NCBI RefSeq assembly: GCF_000498755.1
Contig: NZ_AXUS01000005.1
Span: forward strand, 1 to 64,000
From: Clostridioides mangenotii TR
GTDB taxonomy: Bacteria > Bacillota > Clostridia > Peptostreptococcales > Peptostreptococcaceae
DNA length: 64,000 nucleotides
Direction: 5' to 3'
Below, piece by piece: positions 1 to 9,153 of the stretch. Within the stretch, counting starts at the first letter, position 1; every line of letters begins with the position of its first letter. Under the pieces are notes generated by a model, which made no database searches, was not told where the DNA came from, and was given only the letters and a program-made list of their open reading frames with translations. A program made the translations under genes and the position numbers.

Positions 1-23
1 TATATATCTAGTATATATTTAAA

Positions 24-1103
24 TTATTCATTTAATAATGATTTATCTGGTGTAACAATTATCTTAACTTGTTTTTTCTTCTCAGGACCCGTTAGTGTGC
101 CAAATCCTTCTTCAACGATATCGTCAAGATATACTTTTTTAGTTATATATCCATCGGCTTTGATTCTGCCATCATCCATTAATGCAACTGTTGCAGGGAA
201 TTCATGTCTATACGCTAAAGTACCCACTATTTTCTTTTCTGTAAATACTAATTGATTAGGGTTAAAACTTACATCGCCTTCCCAAATACTTGTTATTACC
301 ATAGTCCCATTATATTTCAAACTATTAAGACCTGTATCAAATCCAATTTTAGCTCCTGTAGTTTCAAATGCAAAATCTACACCAACGCCACCAGTAAGCT
401 TTTTAACTTCTTCAGCGATATCAACAACATTAGGATCGAGTACAACATCTGCACCTGCTCTTTTTGCATACTCTTGTCTTATAGATTTCCTTTGTAAAAC
501 CACCACTAATTTTGCTCCAGCAGCTTTTAAGCATTCTATAGTTGCAAGACCAATTGGACCCGAACCAAGTACTATAGCAGTGTCTCCTACATTGAAATTG
601 GCAATTCTTATAGAGTGCAGAGCGACAGCCATCGGCTCTATTAATGCCCCTTGTTCATAAGTCATACTGTCCGGTAATTTATGTATATATTCTTCTGGGA
701 ATACAGTGTACTCTGCAAGTCCGCCACCGCTACCGCATAGACCATGAAATCCTAATGATGAACATAAATTATATTTGCCTTCTAAACAAGCAGGACATTC
801 TCCACAAACAACCATGGGTTCTACAACAACTCTGTCGCCAGTTTTAAAGTTAGTTACACCTTCTCCTATTTCGACTACTTCTCCTGAAAACTCATGTCCA
901 AGAACTACTGGAGCTTGATTCTTACTTAATGCATGTGGTTGGTCAACTGGTATAAAAATAGGGCCTCCTAGATACTCATGTAAGTCTGAACCGCAAATTC
1001 CACACCATTTAACCTTGATTTTTACATTGCCCTTACTAACTTTAGGTTCATCGATTTCTTCGACCCTAATATCGTTTTTATTGTACCAAAGCGCTGCCTT
1101 CAT
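24..1103 (-). CDS. bdhA: Zinc-dependent (R,R)-2,3-butanediol dehydrogenase
   Basis: Medium-chain alcohol dehydrogenase of 359 residues, the usual family length, interconverting acetoin and 2,3-butanediol with NAD(H) in the cytoplasm. Visible features are the catalytic zinc ligands Cys37 (CGICGSD) and His70-Glu71 (GHEF), the structural zinc cysteines at 100, 103, 106 and 114, and the nucleotide-binding GSGPIG at about 180-185. The start is supported by AGGAGG eight bases upstream. It lies downstream of acoR on the same strand, and a sigma-54-type promoter at 1167-1182 reads into it, so acetoin-dependent activation is likely. A related polyol dehydrogenase specificity cannot be excluded from sequence alone. 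Confidence 0.88.
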   Translation of the reverse strand: MKAALWYNKNDIRVEEIDEPKVSKGNVKIKVKWCGICGSDLHEYLGGPIFIPVDQPHALSKNQAPVVLGHEFSGEVVEIGEGVTNFKTGDRVVVEPMVVCGECPACLEGKYNLCSSLGFHGLCGSGGGLAEYTVFPEEYIHKLPDSMTYEQGALIEPMAVALHSIRIANFNVGDTAIVLGSGPIGLATIECLKAAGAKLVVVLQRKSIRQEYAKRAGADVVLDPNVVDIAEEVKKLTGGVGVDFAFETTGAKIGFDTGLNSLKYNGTMVITSIWEGDVSFNPNQLVFTEKKIVGTLAYRHEFPATVALMDDGRIKADGYITKKVYLDDIVEEGFGTLTGPEKKKQVKIIVTPDKSLLNE

Positions 1104-1166
1104 AGTAAAAATTACCTCCTAATTATAATGATTGAATATATAGTTAAATTTCTAACATATAATTAG

Positions 1167-1182
1167 AGCAAATTTTATACCA
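1167..1182 (-). promoter_or_regulatory. Sigma-54 (-24/-12) promoter of bdhA
   Basis: Read on the minus strand the site is TGGTATAAAATTTGCT. It carries GG and GC dinucleotides separated by exactly ten bases, as in the TGGCACG-N4-TTGCA consensus. It places a transcription start about 50 bases before the bdhA start codon. An acoR-type sigma-54 activator gene lies just upstream, which supports the call. The match is by eye. Confidence 0.65.
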
Positions 1183-1337
1183 AAGTTCAATTTTGTATAA
1201 TTTTCTTAATAAATATTATTATTTATTTATTTATTTCTATATAAACGTTTATAATCAGCTAATTATATTACGGATTTTGTGGAAATTTAATAAAAATATA
1301 AATTCTAATTCATAAAAACATATTTATAAATTAACGA

Positions 1338-1413
1338 GTAATCTCACTTTGATACATTACGATGTGATTCATTTTGAGACTAATTATAATGTAATCTCAT
1401 TTTGATACATTAT
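1338..1413. promoter_or_regulatory. Three upstream activator repeats (probable AcoR enhancer)
   Basis: Two near-identical 23-base copies sharing GTAATCTCA and TTTGATACATTA lie at 1338-1360 and 1391-1413. A related copy (GTGATTCATTTTGAGAC) lies at 1364-1380 between them. They sit roughly 170-250 bases upstream of the sigma-54 promoter, the usual distance for bacterial enhancer-binding proteins. The remainder of the 321-base gap (1104-1424) is plain AT-rich DNA. Confidence 0.6.
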
Positions 1414-1424
1414 AATTACTATGT

Positions 1425-3370
1425 TTATTCTATATTTATTTCTTTTATATTGTATTTTTTGAACTTCCTATATATAGTAGCCCTGCTTATACCTAATAAT
1501 TCTGCAGATTTTAATATATTTCCATCACAGAGATTAATAGCTTTGATTATATTTTCTTTTTCCAAAATATCAAGAGGAACTATTTTATCGGTATTATCTA
1601 ATACATCTTCTAGGATATCTTTTTTTATTTGTACTTTATCTGTAGATGATATAGAAATTATATTATTTTCACTGGAATAAAAATCTCTCTCGATAACATT
1701 TCTTAATTCTCTAACATTTCCCGGCCAATCGTATTTTTTTAGATGATTTATATAATCATTTTTTATAATCTTGTATCTAGACTTATTTTTCAAATTAAGA
1801 TTATCTATAAAGTACTTTGCTAGAAGTTCTATATCTTCTTTTCTATCCTTTAATGGAATTGTTTTGATGTTCATTACATTTAATCTATAATACAGATCTT
1901 CTCTAAAAGTTTTATTTGAAATTTCTTCTTTTAACTTTTTATTTGTCGCTCCTATTATTCTAACATCTAATTTCTTCTCATAATTTCCGCCGACTCTGAC
2001 AATGGTATTATTATCTAAGACCCTCAACAGTTTTGATTGCATGTCTAATGGTAGCTCGCCTAATTCATCTAAAAAAATAGTTCCACCATCTGCAAGCTCA
2101 AACTTACCAGGATGTCCTTCTTTAGCAGCCCCAGTGAAAGCTCCTCTGTTATAACCAAAAAGTTCGCTTTCCATTAAATCTCTTGGTATAGAAGCACAGT
2201 TTATAGCTACAAAAGGACCATTACATCTTTCACTATAGTTGTGTATAGATTGAGCAATTAGCTCTTTACCAGTACCGCTATCACCCTCGATTAATATATT
2301 ACAATCACTCGAAGCTGCTTTCTTAGCAAAATTTATCATGTCCTTCATATTATTATTATTGGTAATTATGTCTTTGAAATTGTAAGTAGCGTTATAGCCT
2401 ACCACTTTACTTACAAACTTATGTACAGATTTACTTTCTCTAAAAGTTATAACTAAGCCCATAAACTTACCATTTACATTCATTGGTACTACGTTTGAGA
2501 TACATTTAATTATATTGTTTTTAATATAAAAATCACATTCTATACTGTTGAAATGTTCGTTGCTATTTTTGGTAATATAGTCAAAGTTTAAATTTTTTAA
2601 TAACTTTTTAATATCTAATTTAAGAATTTTATCTCGATCGAGATCTAGAATACTTCTGCTATATTATTAGCTCTTTTAATATTGAATTTTTCATCTATAA
2701 CTATCATACCTTCTACTATGGAATCAAAGGTTATATTTAATAAGTTATAGGACATAACAAGTTCTAATTGTTTCTCTATAGATTTTGCAGCAGCAATAAC
2801 TATTCCTAAAGTATGCAAATGTGCATCTTTATAAATACCGGACATATTAATACATCCCAAGATATTACCATCATTATCGTGAATTGGTGCTGATGAACAT
2901 GTCCACGAATGCTGTTTTATTCCATAGTGTTCAGCGCCTATAGTTTGAATAGGCTCGTTTAAATACAGACAAGTTCCTATTGCATTAGTGCCTACTGTCT
3001 TTTCTGACCATAAAGATCCTTTAGTAAACCTCAATTCTTCAGCCTTATTTAAAATACTATCATCGCCAATAACCTCTAATATATATCCTTCTTTATCAGT
3101 AAGGAACAAGGCAAAACCTGAACCGGATATAGTTTTATATATACTGTCCATTATCGACTGCGCCGCCGATACTAATTCGATATTCTCCTTTATCTTAATT
3201 TCTACAGGAATTTTATATTTATTGATACCACTACCATCCATGTAATCAACATTATATTTTTTACACCTTACCCAAGAATCTACTATATTTTTCTTTACTG
3301 TCTTATCGACTTTACCGTATTCAACAAAATCTCTCCATGACTTTACATCTAGTTCCTTACATTTATTCAT
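1425..3370 (-). pseudogene. acoR: AcoR-like sigma-54-dependent activator, frameshifted
   Basis: Reads as one regulator of about 649 residues broken into two frames. The N-terminal part (3370 to 2645, 241 residues) is a GAF-like sensor region (GTNAIGT, then CSSAPIHD) leading into a PAS segment. It stops at a TAG (2647-2645), while the open frame continues one base back, reading DLDRDKIL without interruption into the C-terminal part. That part holds the AAA+ domain (Walker A GDSGTGKE, sigma-54 contact loop GAFTGA) and a Fis-type helix-turn-helix (SAELLGISRATIYRKF). One base is missing near 2648-2651. If real, the activator is lost or made as two pieces (internal ATG at 2483). It would normally activate acetoin/butanediol genes such as the neighbouring bdhA. 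Confidence 0.8.
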
Positions 3371-3528
3371 AAAATCACCCTTATCCTAGAAATATATAAA
3401 TAAAAGCTTTTGTAACTTATATTGCAGTTAATTCTCCAAGTATATATCGTAACTTCCAACTTTTACGCTCAAGAGCTCATGCTCTTAGCATACATAAAAT
3501 TTATCATTCTTTCAACATAACATAGTGA

Positions 3529-4185
3529 TTAATTTTCATCATACAAATTTTTTAATTTCTCCTCATCTACAATGGAGATTATTCCGCGTTTTGTTTTTAG
3601 AATGCCATCTTTTTGCATATAATTCAAAAGACGGCTAATTACCTCTCGAGCAGTTCCAAGGTGTTTTGAAATTTCTTCGTGGGTTATACTTAAATCTACC
3701 GTGTTATGATATAGGTATTCTTCATACAAAAATAAGGAGATACGACTAATCATATTTTTATTTAAAATCTGGTCTAAAAGCCACATTATATCAGAAAAGC
3801 GGGAAGACATAAGTTCATTAGTATAATTTGAAACAGATAAAGAGGTTTTCATTAGGTTTTCATATATATGTGCTGGTATTACGAAAACAGTTGTATCCTC
3901 TTCTGTTTCTAGCATAATATCAAATGTTATGTCCTTAAAAATACAAGATGATGAAAATAAACACATATCATAGTTGAAAAGCTTAAATAATGTTATTTCT
4001 TTTCCGCTATCAGATATTGTGTAAACTCTCAGTTTTCCGCTCTTGATTATAATAAATTCACATTTTTCTTTTTCAGTGATTAGACTTTTAGAAAGATATT
4101 TTTTTTCAAAACAATTTTTTTGAATGAGTTGCTTTTCTTTGGAAGATAGTTTATTCCAAAATGGTAAATATTCATTAATATTCAT
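3529..4185 (-). CDS. Crp/Fnr-family transcriptional regulator
   Basis: Protein of 218 residues with an N-terminal cyclic-nucleotide-binding-type beta-roll and a C-terminal winged helix-turn-helix (SITHEEISKHLGTAREVISRLLNYM). The ATG at 4185 is preferred over one 13 codons upstream because AAGGGGG lies just before it. Four cysteines are present but not in the N-terminal cluster of true FNR, so the signal is unknown. It is divergent from a ferredoxin and a 4Fe-4S membrane protein across a 97-base gap, so it probably controls them and may sense redox state or oxygen. The gap contains a short AT-rich dyad (ATTTATTATAAAT), only a weak operator candidate. Confidence 0.8.
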   Translation of the reverse strand: MNINEYLPFWNKLSSKEKQLIQKNCFEKKYLSKSLITEKEKCEFIIIKSGKLRVYTISDSGKEITLFKLFNYDMCLFSSSCIFKDITFDIMLETEEDTTVFVIPAHIYENLMKTSLSVSNYTNELMSSRFSDIMWLLDQILNKNMISRISLFLYEEYLYHNTVDLSITHEEISKHLGTAREVISRLLNYMQKDGILKTKRGIISIVDEEKLKNLYDEN

Positions 4186-4282
4186 AATTACCCCCTTATC
4201 ATTTCGTAACAATATCACATACAAGATTTATTATAAATGATATATATATATAGCACAATGAAAACGGATAGGAGGAAATAGA

Positions 4283-4471
4283 ATGAAGAAAAAAGCAGTA
4301 GTAGACAAAAAACTTTGTGTTTCGTGTGGTAGTTGTTTCAAGGTATGCCCAGTCAAAGCTATTGAAATAGTCAAAGGTATATATGCAGAAATAGATAAAA
4401 CTAAATGTGTTGGTTGTGGAAGATGTGTAAAAGAATGTCCAGCTTCAGTTATAAGTTTACAGGAGGTATAG
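4283..4471 (+). CDS. 2[4Fe-4S] ferredoxin
   Basis: Small 62-residue protein with two complete CxxCxxCxxxCP clusters (CVSCGSCFKVCP and CVGCGRCVKECP), typical of clostridial ferredoxins that carry low-potential electrons in the cytoplasm. AGGAGG precedes the ATG. The next gene, a 4Fe-4S membrane protein, follows after six bases, so the pair is one transcript and the ferredoxin probably exchanges electrons with that partner. Confidence 0.9.
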   Translation: MKKKAVVDKKLCVSCGSCFKVCPVKAIEIVKGIYAEIDKTKCVGCGRCVKECPASVISLQEV

Positions 4472-4477
4472 GTTAAA

Positions 4478-5053
4478 ATGAAAAATAAAAAAAATTGGTA
4501 TGATTATTTATGGATAATTTCAGCTTTATATTTGATATTAGGATTATTTAATATTCTGTTTGCTTGGTTAGGACTTCTTTGCTTTTTCATACCATTAATA
4601 ATTTCAATATTTAAAGGAAACAAGGCTTATTGTAATAAGTATTGCGGAAGAGGGCAATTATTTCAGCTGTTAGGAAATAAATTCAAGTTGTTGAAAGATA
4701 AAGATATTCCTCACTTTATGAAAAGCAAATGGTTCCGATACTCTTTTCTAGTATTCTTTCTGTTAATGTTCATAAATATGTTATTCATTACTGTTCAAGT
4801 ATTTATACACGCTTCCAATCATAAAGAAGTAATAACTTTATTTTGGACATGGAAAGTTCCATGGGAGAGCGTATTTGGTAGTTTAAACGTTCCTGCTTGG
4901 ATCACACAATTTGCATATGGATTTTATAGTATGATGTTAACCTCAACACTTTTGGGTTTAATCACAATGTTTTTATTTAAACCTAGGTCTTGGTGCGTAT
5001 ACTGCCCTATGGGAACAATGACACAAACTATTTGTAAAATAAAAAACAAATAG
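4478..5053 (+). CDS. 4Fe-4S-binding membrane protein (NapH/YccM-like)
   Basis: Protein of 191 residues with about four hydrophobic segments and two paired-cysteine loops, CNKYCGRGQ near residue 50 and CVYCPMGTMTQ near the C-terminus. These are typical of the NapH/NosR/CcoG-type polyferredoxin family. It lacks the C-terminal ferredoxin domain seen in longer members; the separate ferredoxin just upstream may supply it. It likely passes electrons at the membrane; the substrate is unknown. Its stop codon is followed within a few bases by a duplicated histidine-kinase fragment, so the DNA downstream of it has been rearranged. Confidence 0.72.
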   Translation: MKNKKNWYDYLWIISALYLILGLFNILFAWLGLLCFFIPLIISIFKGNKAYCNKYCGRGQLFQLLGNKFKLLKDKDIPHFMKSKWFRYSFLVFFLLMFINMLFITVQVFIHASNHKEVITLFWTWKVPWESVFGSLNVPAWITQFAYGFYSMMLTSTLLGLITMFLFKPRSWCVYCPMGTMTQTICKIKNK

Positions 5054-5054
5054 A

Positions 5055-5367
5055 TTGGACGACAGCAGCAGAAATTCAAAAATGCACTATGAAATGGGGT
5101 TATATATCGCAAAGTCGATTTCAGTTAAATACGGCGGGGATTTATATATATCTAATTCAAAAACTACAGGTGGGGGACTGGTAAGTATTAGAATACCGAT
5201 TAGGAAAATTAAGAGTCAATAATGACAGTCATGGTGTTATGTGTATAATATGTACATACGCAATTAGCTTGTACATGTGAAAATTGCATGTCGCCATGGC
5301 TTTTTGTATAATATAATAATATTTGGATAATTAATTAGTAGGAGGAACGAGTATTGATATATGCGTT
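5055..5367 (+). pseudogene. Duplicated 3' end of histidine kinase plus lspA start
   Basis: Near copy of 10491-10804. It encodes the last 50 or so residues of the kinase in frame (SSRNSKMHY through KIKSQ and the stop), then the intergenic terminator, and finally the lspA ribosome site and first four codons. Most differences in the coding part are silent or conservative, but the G-box glycine in HYGMG has become glutamate (HYEMG). No kinase start or upstream domains remain. The copy ends at TT (5366-5367), where it is fused to an acoR fragment. Confidence 0.85.
5227..5305 (+). terminator. Terminator within the duplicated kinase segment
   Basis: Arms AGTCATGGTG (5227-5236) and CGCCATGGCT (5292-5301) pair over ten positions with G-U wobbles, enclosing a second hairpin built on TGTACAT. 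A five-T run ends the element. The parental copy after the functional kinase has one mismatch in this stem. Confidence 0.5.
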
Positions 5368-5950
5368 CCATAGTGTTCAGCGCCTATAGTTTGAATGAGT
5401 TCGTTTAAATACAGACAAGTTTCAATTGCATTAGTGCCTACTGTCTTTTCTGACCATAAAGCTGCTTTAGTAAATCTCAATTATCAGCCTTATCTAAAAT
5501 ACTATCATCGCCAATAATCTTTAATATATATCCTTCTTTGTCAGTAGGCAAAACCTGAACCGGATATAGTTTTATATATACTGTCTATTATCGACTGCGC
5601 CGCAGATACTAATTCGATATTCTCCTTTAGCTTAATTTCTACAGGAATTTTATATTTATCAAGACCACTGCCATCCATGTAATTAACATTATATTTTTTA
5701 CACCTTACCCAAGAATCTACTTTTTTCTTTACTGTCTTATCGACTTTACGTATTCAACAAAATCTCTCCATGACTTTACATCTAGTTCCTTACATTTATT
5801 CATAAAATCACCCTTATCCTAGAAATATATAAATAAAAGCTTTTGTAACTTATATTGCAGTTAATTCTCTAAGTATATATCATAACTTCCAACTTTTACG
5901 CTAAAGAGTTCATGCTGTTAGCATACATAAAAATTTATCATACTATCAAA
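5366..5950 (-). pseudogene. Duplicated and decayed 5' part of acoR with its upstream region
   Basis: Matches 2920-3510, covering the first 150 or so codons of acoR and about 130 bases upstream of its start. The copy has several small deletions (in the stretches aligned with 3035, 3105, 3275 and 3310), which destroy the frame. It is much more decayed than the acoR copy at 1425-3370. The remaining sequence up to 6129 is AT-rich, with no gene seen, and presumably holds the promoter of the ABC transporter genes. Confidence 0.85.
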
Positions 5951-6129
5951 ATAGCCGTTAAAACTTATTTGAATTATTTATTTATGTTTAATATCGATAC
6001 TTAAGTCGGATAACTTACTTTAAATCTATTTAGTTTTACATACATTAAAAATTATAATCTTTTTTAATCCTTATAAATTCCTTAAAATTGTTTTTTATAA
6101 TGAAATTACAAATGAGGGAGGTATTAAAT

Positions 6130-6837
6130 ATGAACAATTATATACTACAAACTACAAATTTAAGTAAAACTTATAAAGAGCAAGAAGCAGTTAAAAATGT
6201 TTCTATAAATATAAAGAAAAATTCAGTCTATGGTCTTTTAGGACCAAATGGTGCAGGCAAATCTACACTGCTAAAGATGATTACTGGAATGATTAAACCA
6301 ACTTCAGGAGAAATATTTTTCGATGGAGGAAAGTGGAGCAGAGATGATTTAAATAATATTGGATGCTTAATTGAGTCGCCACCACTTTACGATAACTTGA
6401 CAGCTACAGAAAATTTAAAGGCTAGAACATTGCTTTTAGGTATTCCAGATTCTAAAATAGACGAAGCTTTAGAAATAGTGGATTTAAAAAACACTGGCAA
6501 GAAAAGAGCTGGTCAATTTTCAATGGGGATGAAGCAAAGACTTGGAATTGCAATAGCGCTTTTAAATAATCCAAAATTGCTTATATTAGATGAACCTACA
6601 AATGGGTTAGATCCTATAGGTATACAAGATTTAAGAGAGCTTATCCACAGTTTACCACAAAAAGGAATTACTGTTATAGTATCTAGCCATATACTCTCAG
6701 AAGTTGAAATGATAGCAGACCACATCGGTATAATAAGTGATGGGGTACTTGGTTATGAGGGTGAAATGGATAGAGGGCAAGATTTAGAGAAGCTATTTAC
6801 TGATGTTGTTAAAAAAACTAGGAGAGAAGGGGTATAA
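6130..6837 (+). CDS. Lantibiotic-immunity-type ABC transporter, ATP-binding protein
   Basis: ATPase of 235 residues with Walker A (GPNGAGKST), signature motif FSMGMKQR and Walker B (LLILDEPTNGLD). It resembles the LanF/BcrA class and CprA of Clostridioides. The ATG at 6130 is chosen because GGGAGG precedes it; an upstream in-frame ATG has no such site. Two permease genes follow directly, so the three form one exporter likely removing or sensing antimicrobial peptides at the membrane. A two-component system downstream probably regulates it. Confidence 0.82.
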   Translation: MNNYILQTTNLSKTYKEQEAVKNVSINIKKNSVYGLLGPNGAGKSTLLKMITGMIKPTSGEIFFDGGKWSRDDLNNIGCLIESPPLYDNLTATENLKARTLLLGIPDSKIDEALEIVDLKNTGKKRAGQFSMGMKQRLGIAIALLNNPKLLILDEPTNGLDPIGIQDLRELIHSLPQKGITVIVSSHILSEVEMIADHIGIISDGVLGYEGEMDRGQDLEKLFTDVVKKTRREGV

Positions 6838-6838
6838 T

Positions 6839-7570
6839 ATGTTAAATTACTTAAAATCAGAGCACTTAAAAATGAAAAGGACATTTGGAAAAAAGTTAAT
6901 ATTTATACTACCTTTAGCTCTATTAGCGTTGACTTTATCACTAGGTGCTATGTACTTTCAAGTTAATTCTTTGAATTGGTGGTACACTACGCTGTTGCCG
7001 GGATTAATAGCTTTATATTCAGCTATGGTAAATCAAAAAGAAGATAAAAAACTCTCTTACAGAGCTGTTTTATCACTTCCAGTGGATATGCATAAAGTTT
7101 GGATTTCTAAGATAATATTAATACTATTAAGTATATCAGTAGCATCAGCATTTATAGTATTAGGAGTATTTGTAGGTGGATTATTTTTACCAAAACTAGT
7201 AGATTACACTACATCACAGATTTTACTTGCATTTGTAGCTATGGCAGTAACAACGATGTGGCAGATTCCTTTATGTTTATTTATAGCTAAGAGATTTGGT
7301 TTTATGTTGACTTTACTATTTAATGTAGTGCTTTCAATTTTTGGTACGATCACAGCAGTGGAATCATTGTGGTGGTTATATCCTTATGCCTGGACACCAC
7401 GTATAATGACTACAATTGTAAAAATTCTTCCAAATGGATTATTGGCAGAACCTTCAAATCCTATGATAGATACAAGTACGGTTCCGACTGTTTTTTTATC
7501 TTCATTGATAATTTTTACATTAGTCACATTTATTACTACAGGATGGTTTAGAGGACAAGAGGTGAAATAA
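6839..7570 (+). CDS. Lantibiotic-immunity-type ABC permease (LanE/CprB-like)
   Basis: Membrane protein of 243 residues with six predicted hydrophobic segments and a charged N-terminus containing SEHLKMKRTFGKK, a motif typical of LanE/LanG immunity permeases. The start at 6839 follows GGAG with good spacing and lies one base after the ATPase stop codon. It should form a heterodimer with the next gene product. Substrate identity cannot be read from sequence. Confidence 0.78.
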   Translation: MLNYLKSEHLKMKRTFGKKLIFILPLALLALTLSLGAMYFQVNSLNWWYTTLLPGLIALYSAMVNQKEDKKLSYRAVLSLPVDMHKVWISKIILILLSISVASAFIVLGVFVGGLFLPKLVDYTTSQILLAFVAMAVTTMWQIPLCLFIAKRFGFMLTLLFNVVLSIFGTITAVESLWWLYPYAWTPRIMTTIVKILPNGLLAEPSNPMIDTSTVPTVFLSSLIIFTLVTFITTGWFRGQEVK

Positions 7571-7571
7571 T

Positions 7572-8315
7572 ATGGATGAATTATATAGATGTTTAAAATC
7601 AGATTTTTATAAGCTAAGACATACTTCAGTATTAAAGTTGCACATTGTTATACCAGTGGCTATAAGTTTTATATTTTTAATGTACTTTAAGACTACAAAT
7701 TACAAGATAAGCACTATGGTAAGCGCTTATCTAGAAGTAGTGGCTGTAGGATTCCCGCTTATTATATCTATAATGACTAGTTTAGTAGTAGATCAAGAAG
7801 AGGGAGCGGGTCAATTTCAAGTACTCCTTGCAAGTACTAAGAAAAAGTCAGTGACATTTTTAAGCAAGTTAACTTTACTTATATGTTTAGCAATTATATC
7901 TGTTGTAATTTCTGTTGGTATATTTGGGATTGGTATAAAAGGAATGAGTATTTATTTTTATATAAAATCAGTTTTATATTTAGTAGTAAGTAATATTTTT
8001 ATATACATACTACATTTAATTTTAAGCTTAAAGTTTGGAAAAGGGGCATCGATAGGAGTAGGTTTAGTTGGAACATTAACATCTGCACTAATGTTAACAG
8101 GTCTTGGTCAAAAAATTTGGTCATGCACTCCATGGGCTTGGGGAGGCAGATTTTCCGACTATATTGTTTTACAAGAGGTCGATCGAAATTTAGTCTCTAT
8201 AGTTAGCGCTGAGATTAAAAGAGGTTTAATTCCAATGTGTGTTTTAACCGTATTGATTTTAATATTTTCAACTTTATGGTTTAAAGGTTGGGAAGGAAGA
8301 AAAGTTTACGAATAA
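7572..8315 (+). CDS. Lantibiotic-immunity-type ABC permease (LanG/CprC-like)
   Basis: Membrane protein of 247 residues with six hydrophobic segments and the N-terminal SDFYKLRHTSVLKLH typical of LanG permeases. It begins one base after the preceding gene and is preceded by GAGGTG. It completes the three-subunit exporter. The 172-base gap that follows separates it from the response regulator and shows no clear terminator, so transcription may continue. Confidence 0.78.
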   Translation: MDELYRCLKSDFYKLRHTSVLKLHIVIPVAISFIFLMYFKTTNYKISTMVSAYLEVVAVGFPLIISIMTSLVVDQEEGAGQFQVLLASTKKKSVTFLSKLTLLICLAIISVVISVGIFGIGIKGMSIYFYIKSVLYLVVSNIFIYILHLILSLKFGKGASIGVGLVGTLTSALMLTGLGQKIWSCTPWAWGGRFSDYIVLQEVDRNLVSIVSAEIKRGLIPMCVLTVLILIFSTLWFKGWEGRKVYE

Positions 8316-8487
8316 TTTGATGTATTTTAAATAAATACAAATAGCTAAATTAAAATATGTTATTATTAATAATTAATAGAAGTATTTAAATGAAATAATT
8401 GAATCAGATTGATTTAAAGTATTTTAAAGGGGTTATGAAATACGGTTATATATACTTATATGATGCAGTTATACAAAGGAGTTTATT

Positions 8488-9153
8488 ATGGGGAAGATAC
8501 TAGCAATTGATGATGAAGAAGATATATTAATTTTAATTAAAAATATACTAAATAAAGATGGGCATACTGTTTTAACTATAAGTGATTTAACCGTGTCAGA
8601 TATGTCATTAGATAGATTTGTAGATTACGATCTAATACTTTTAGATGTAATGATGCCAAATATAGATGGATTTACTCTGTGTGAAGAAATTAGAACTACA
8701 GTAGATTGTCCAATAATATTTTTGACTGCCAAGACTATGGAAAACGACATAATGTACGGTTTAGGTCTTGGAGCTGACGACTATATCACCAAACCTTTTG
8801 GTGTTGGAGAATTGCGAGCTAGAGTAAATGCTCATTTAAGAAGAGAACAGCGAGAAAAGCACAGTTATCTAGTGATTTCAGATGTAAAGTTCAGCTTGGC
8901 AGGCAAAGAGGTATTTGTAAACGATGAACGTGTAAATTTTACAAAGAGCGAGTACACAATATGTGAATATTTAGCAAAAAATAATGGGCAGGTATTTTCA
9001 AAAGACAGAATTTATGAAGCCGTTTATGGTTACGATGGTGAAGGAAATAGCTCAGCGATTGCTGAACATATAAAAAATATAAGGTCGAAGTTTGATTCAG
9101 CTGGATTATCTCCAATAGAGACTGTTTGGGGAGTTGGTTATAGGTGGAAGTAA
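8488..9153 (+). CDS. OmpR/PhoB-family response regulator
   Basis: Protein of 221 residues: receiver domain with acidic pocket IDDEED, phosphoacceptor aspartate in LILLDVMMPN, and lysine in ITKPFG, followed by a winged-helix DNA-binding domain ending in VWGVGYRWK. GGAGTT precedes the ATG. It is translationally coupled to the kinase gene. By analogy with CprR, BceR and LanR systems, it probably induces the adjacent exporter in response to antimicrobial peptides. Confidence 0.88.
   Translation: MGKILAIDDEEDILILIKNILNKDGHTVLTISDLTVSDMSLDRFVDYDLILLDVMMPNIDGFTLCEEIRTTVDCPIIFLTAKTMENDIMYGLGLGADDYITKPFGVGELRARVNAHLRREQREKHSYLVISDVKFSLAGKEVFVNDERVNFTKSEYTICEYLAKNNGQVFSKDRIYEAVYGYDGEGNSSAIAEHIKNIRSKFDSAGLSPIETVWGVGYRWK

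Noticed and set aside
3472-3488. Terminator downstream of the crp/fnr gene (AAGAGC/GCTCTT)
   Set aside because: Only a six-base stem and no T run in the direction of transcription.
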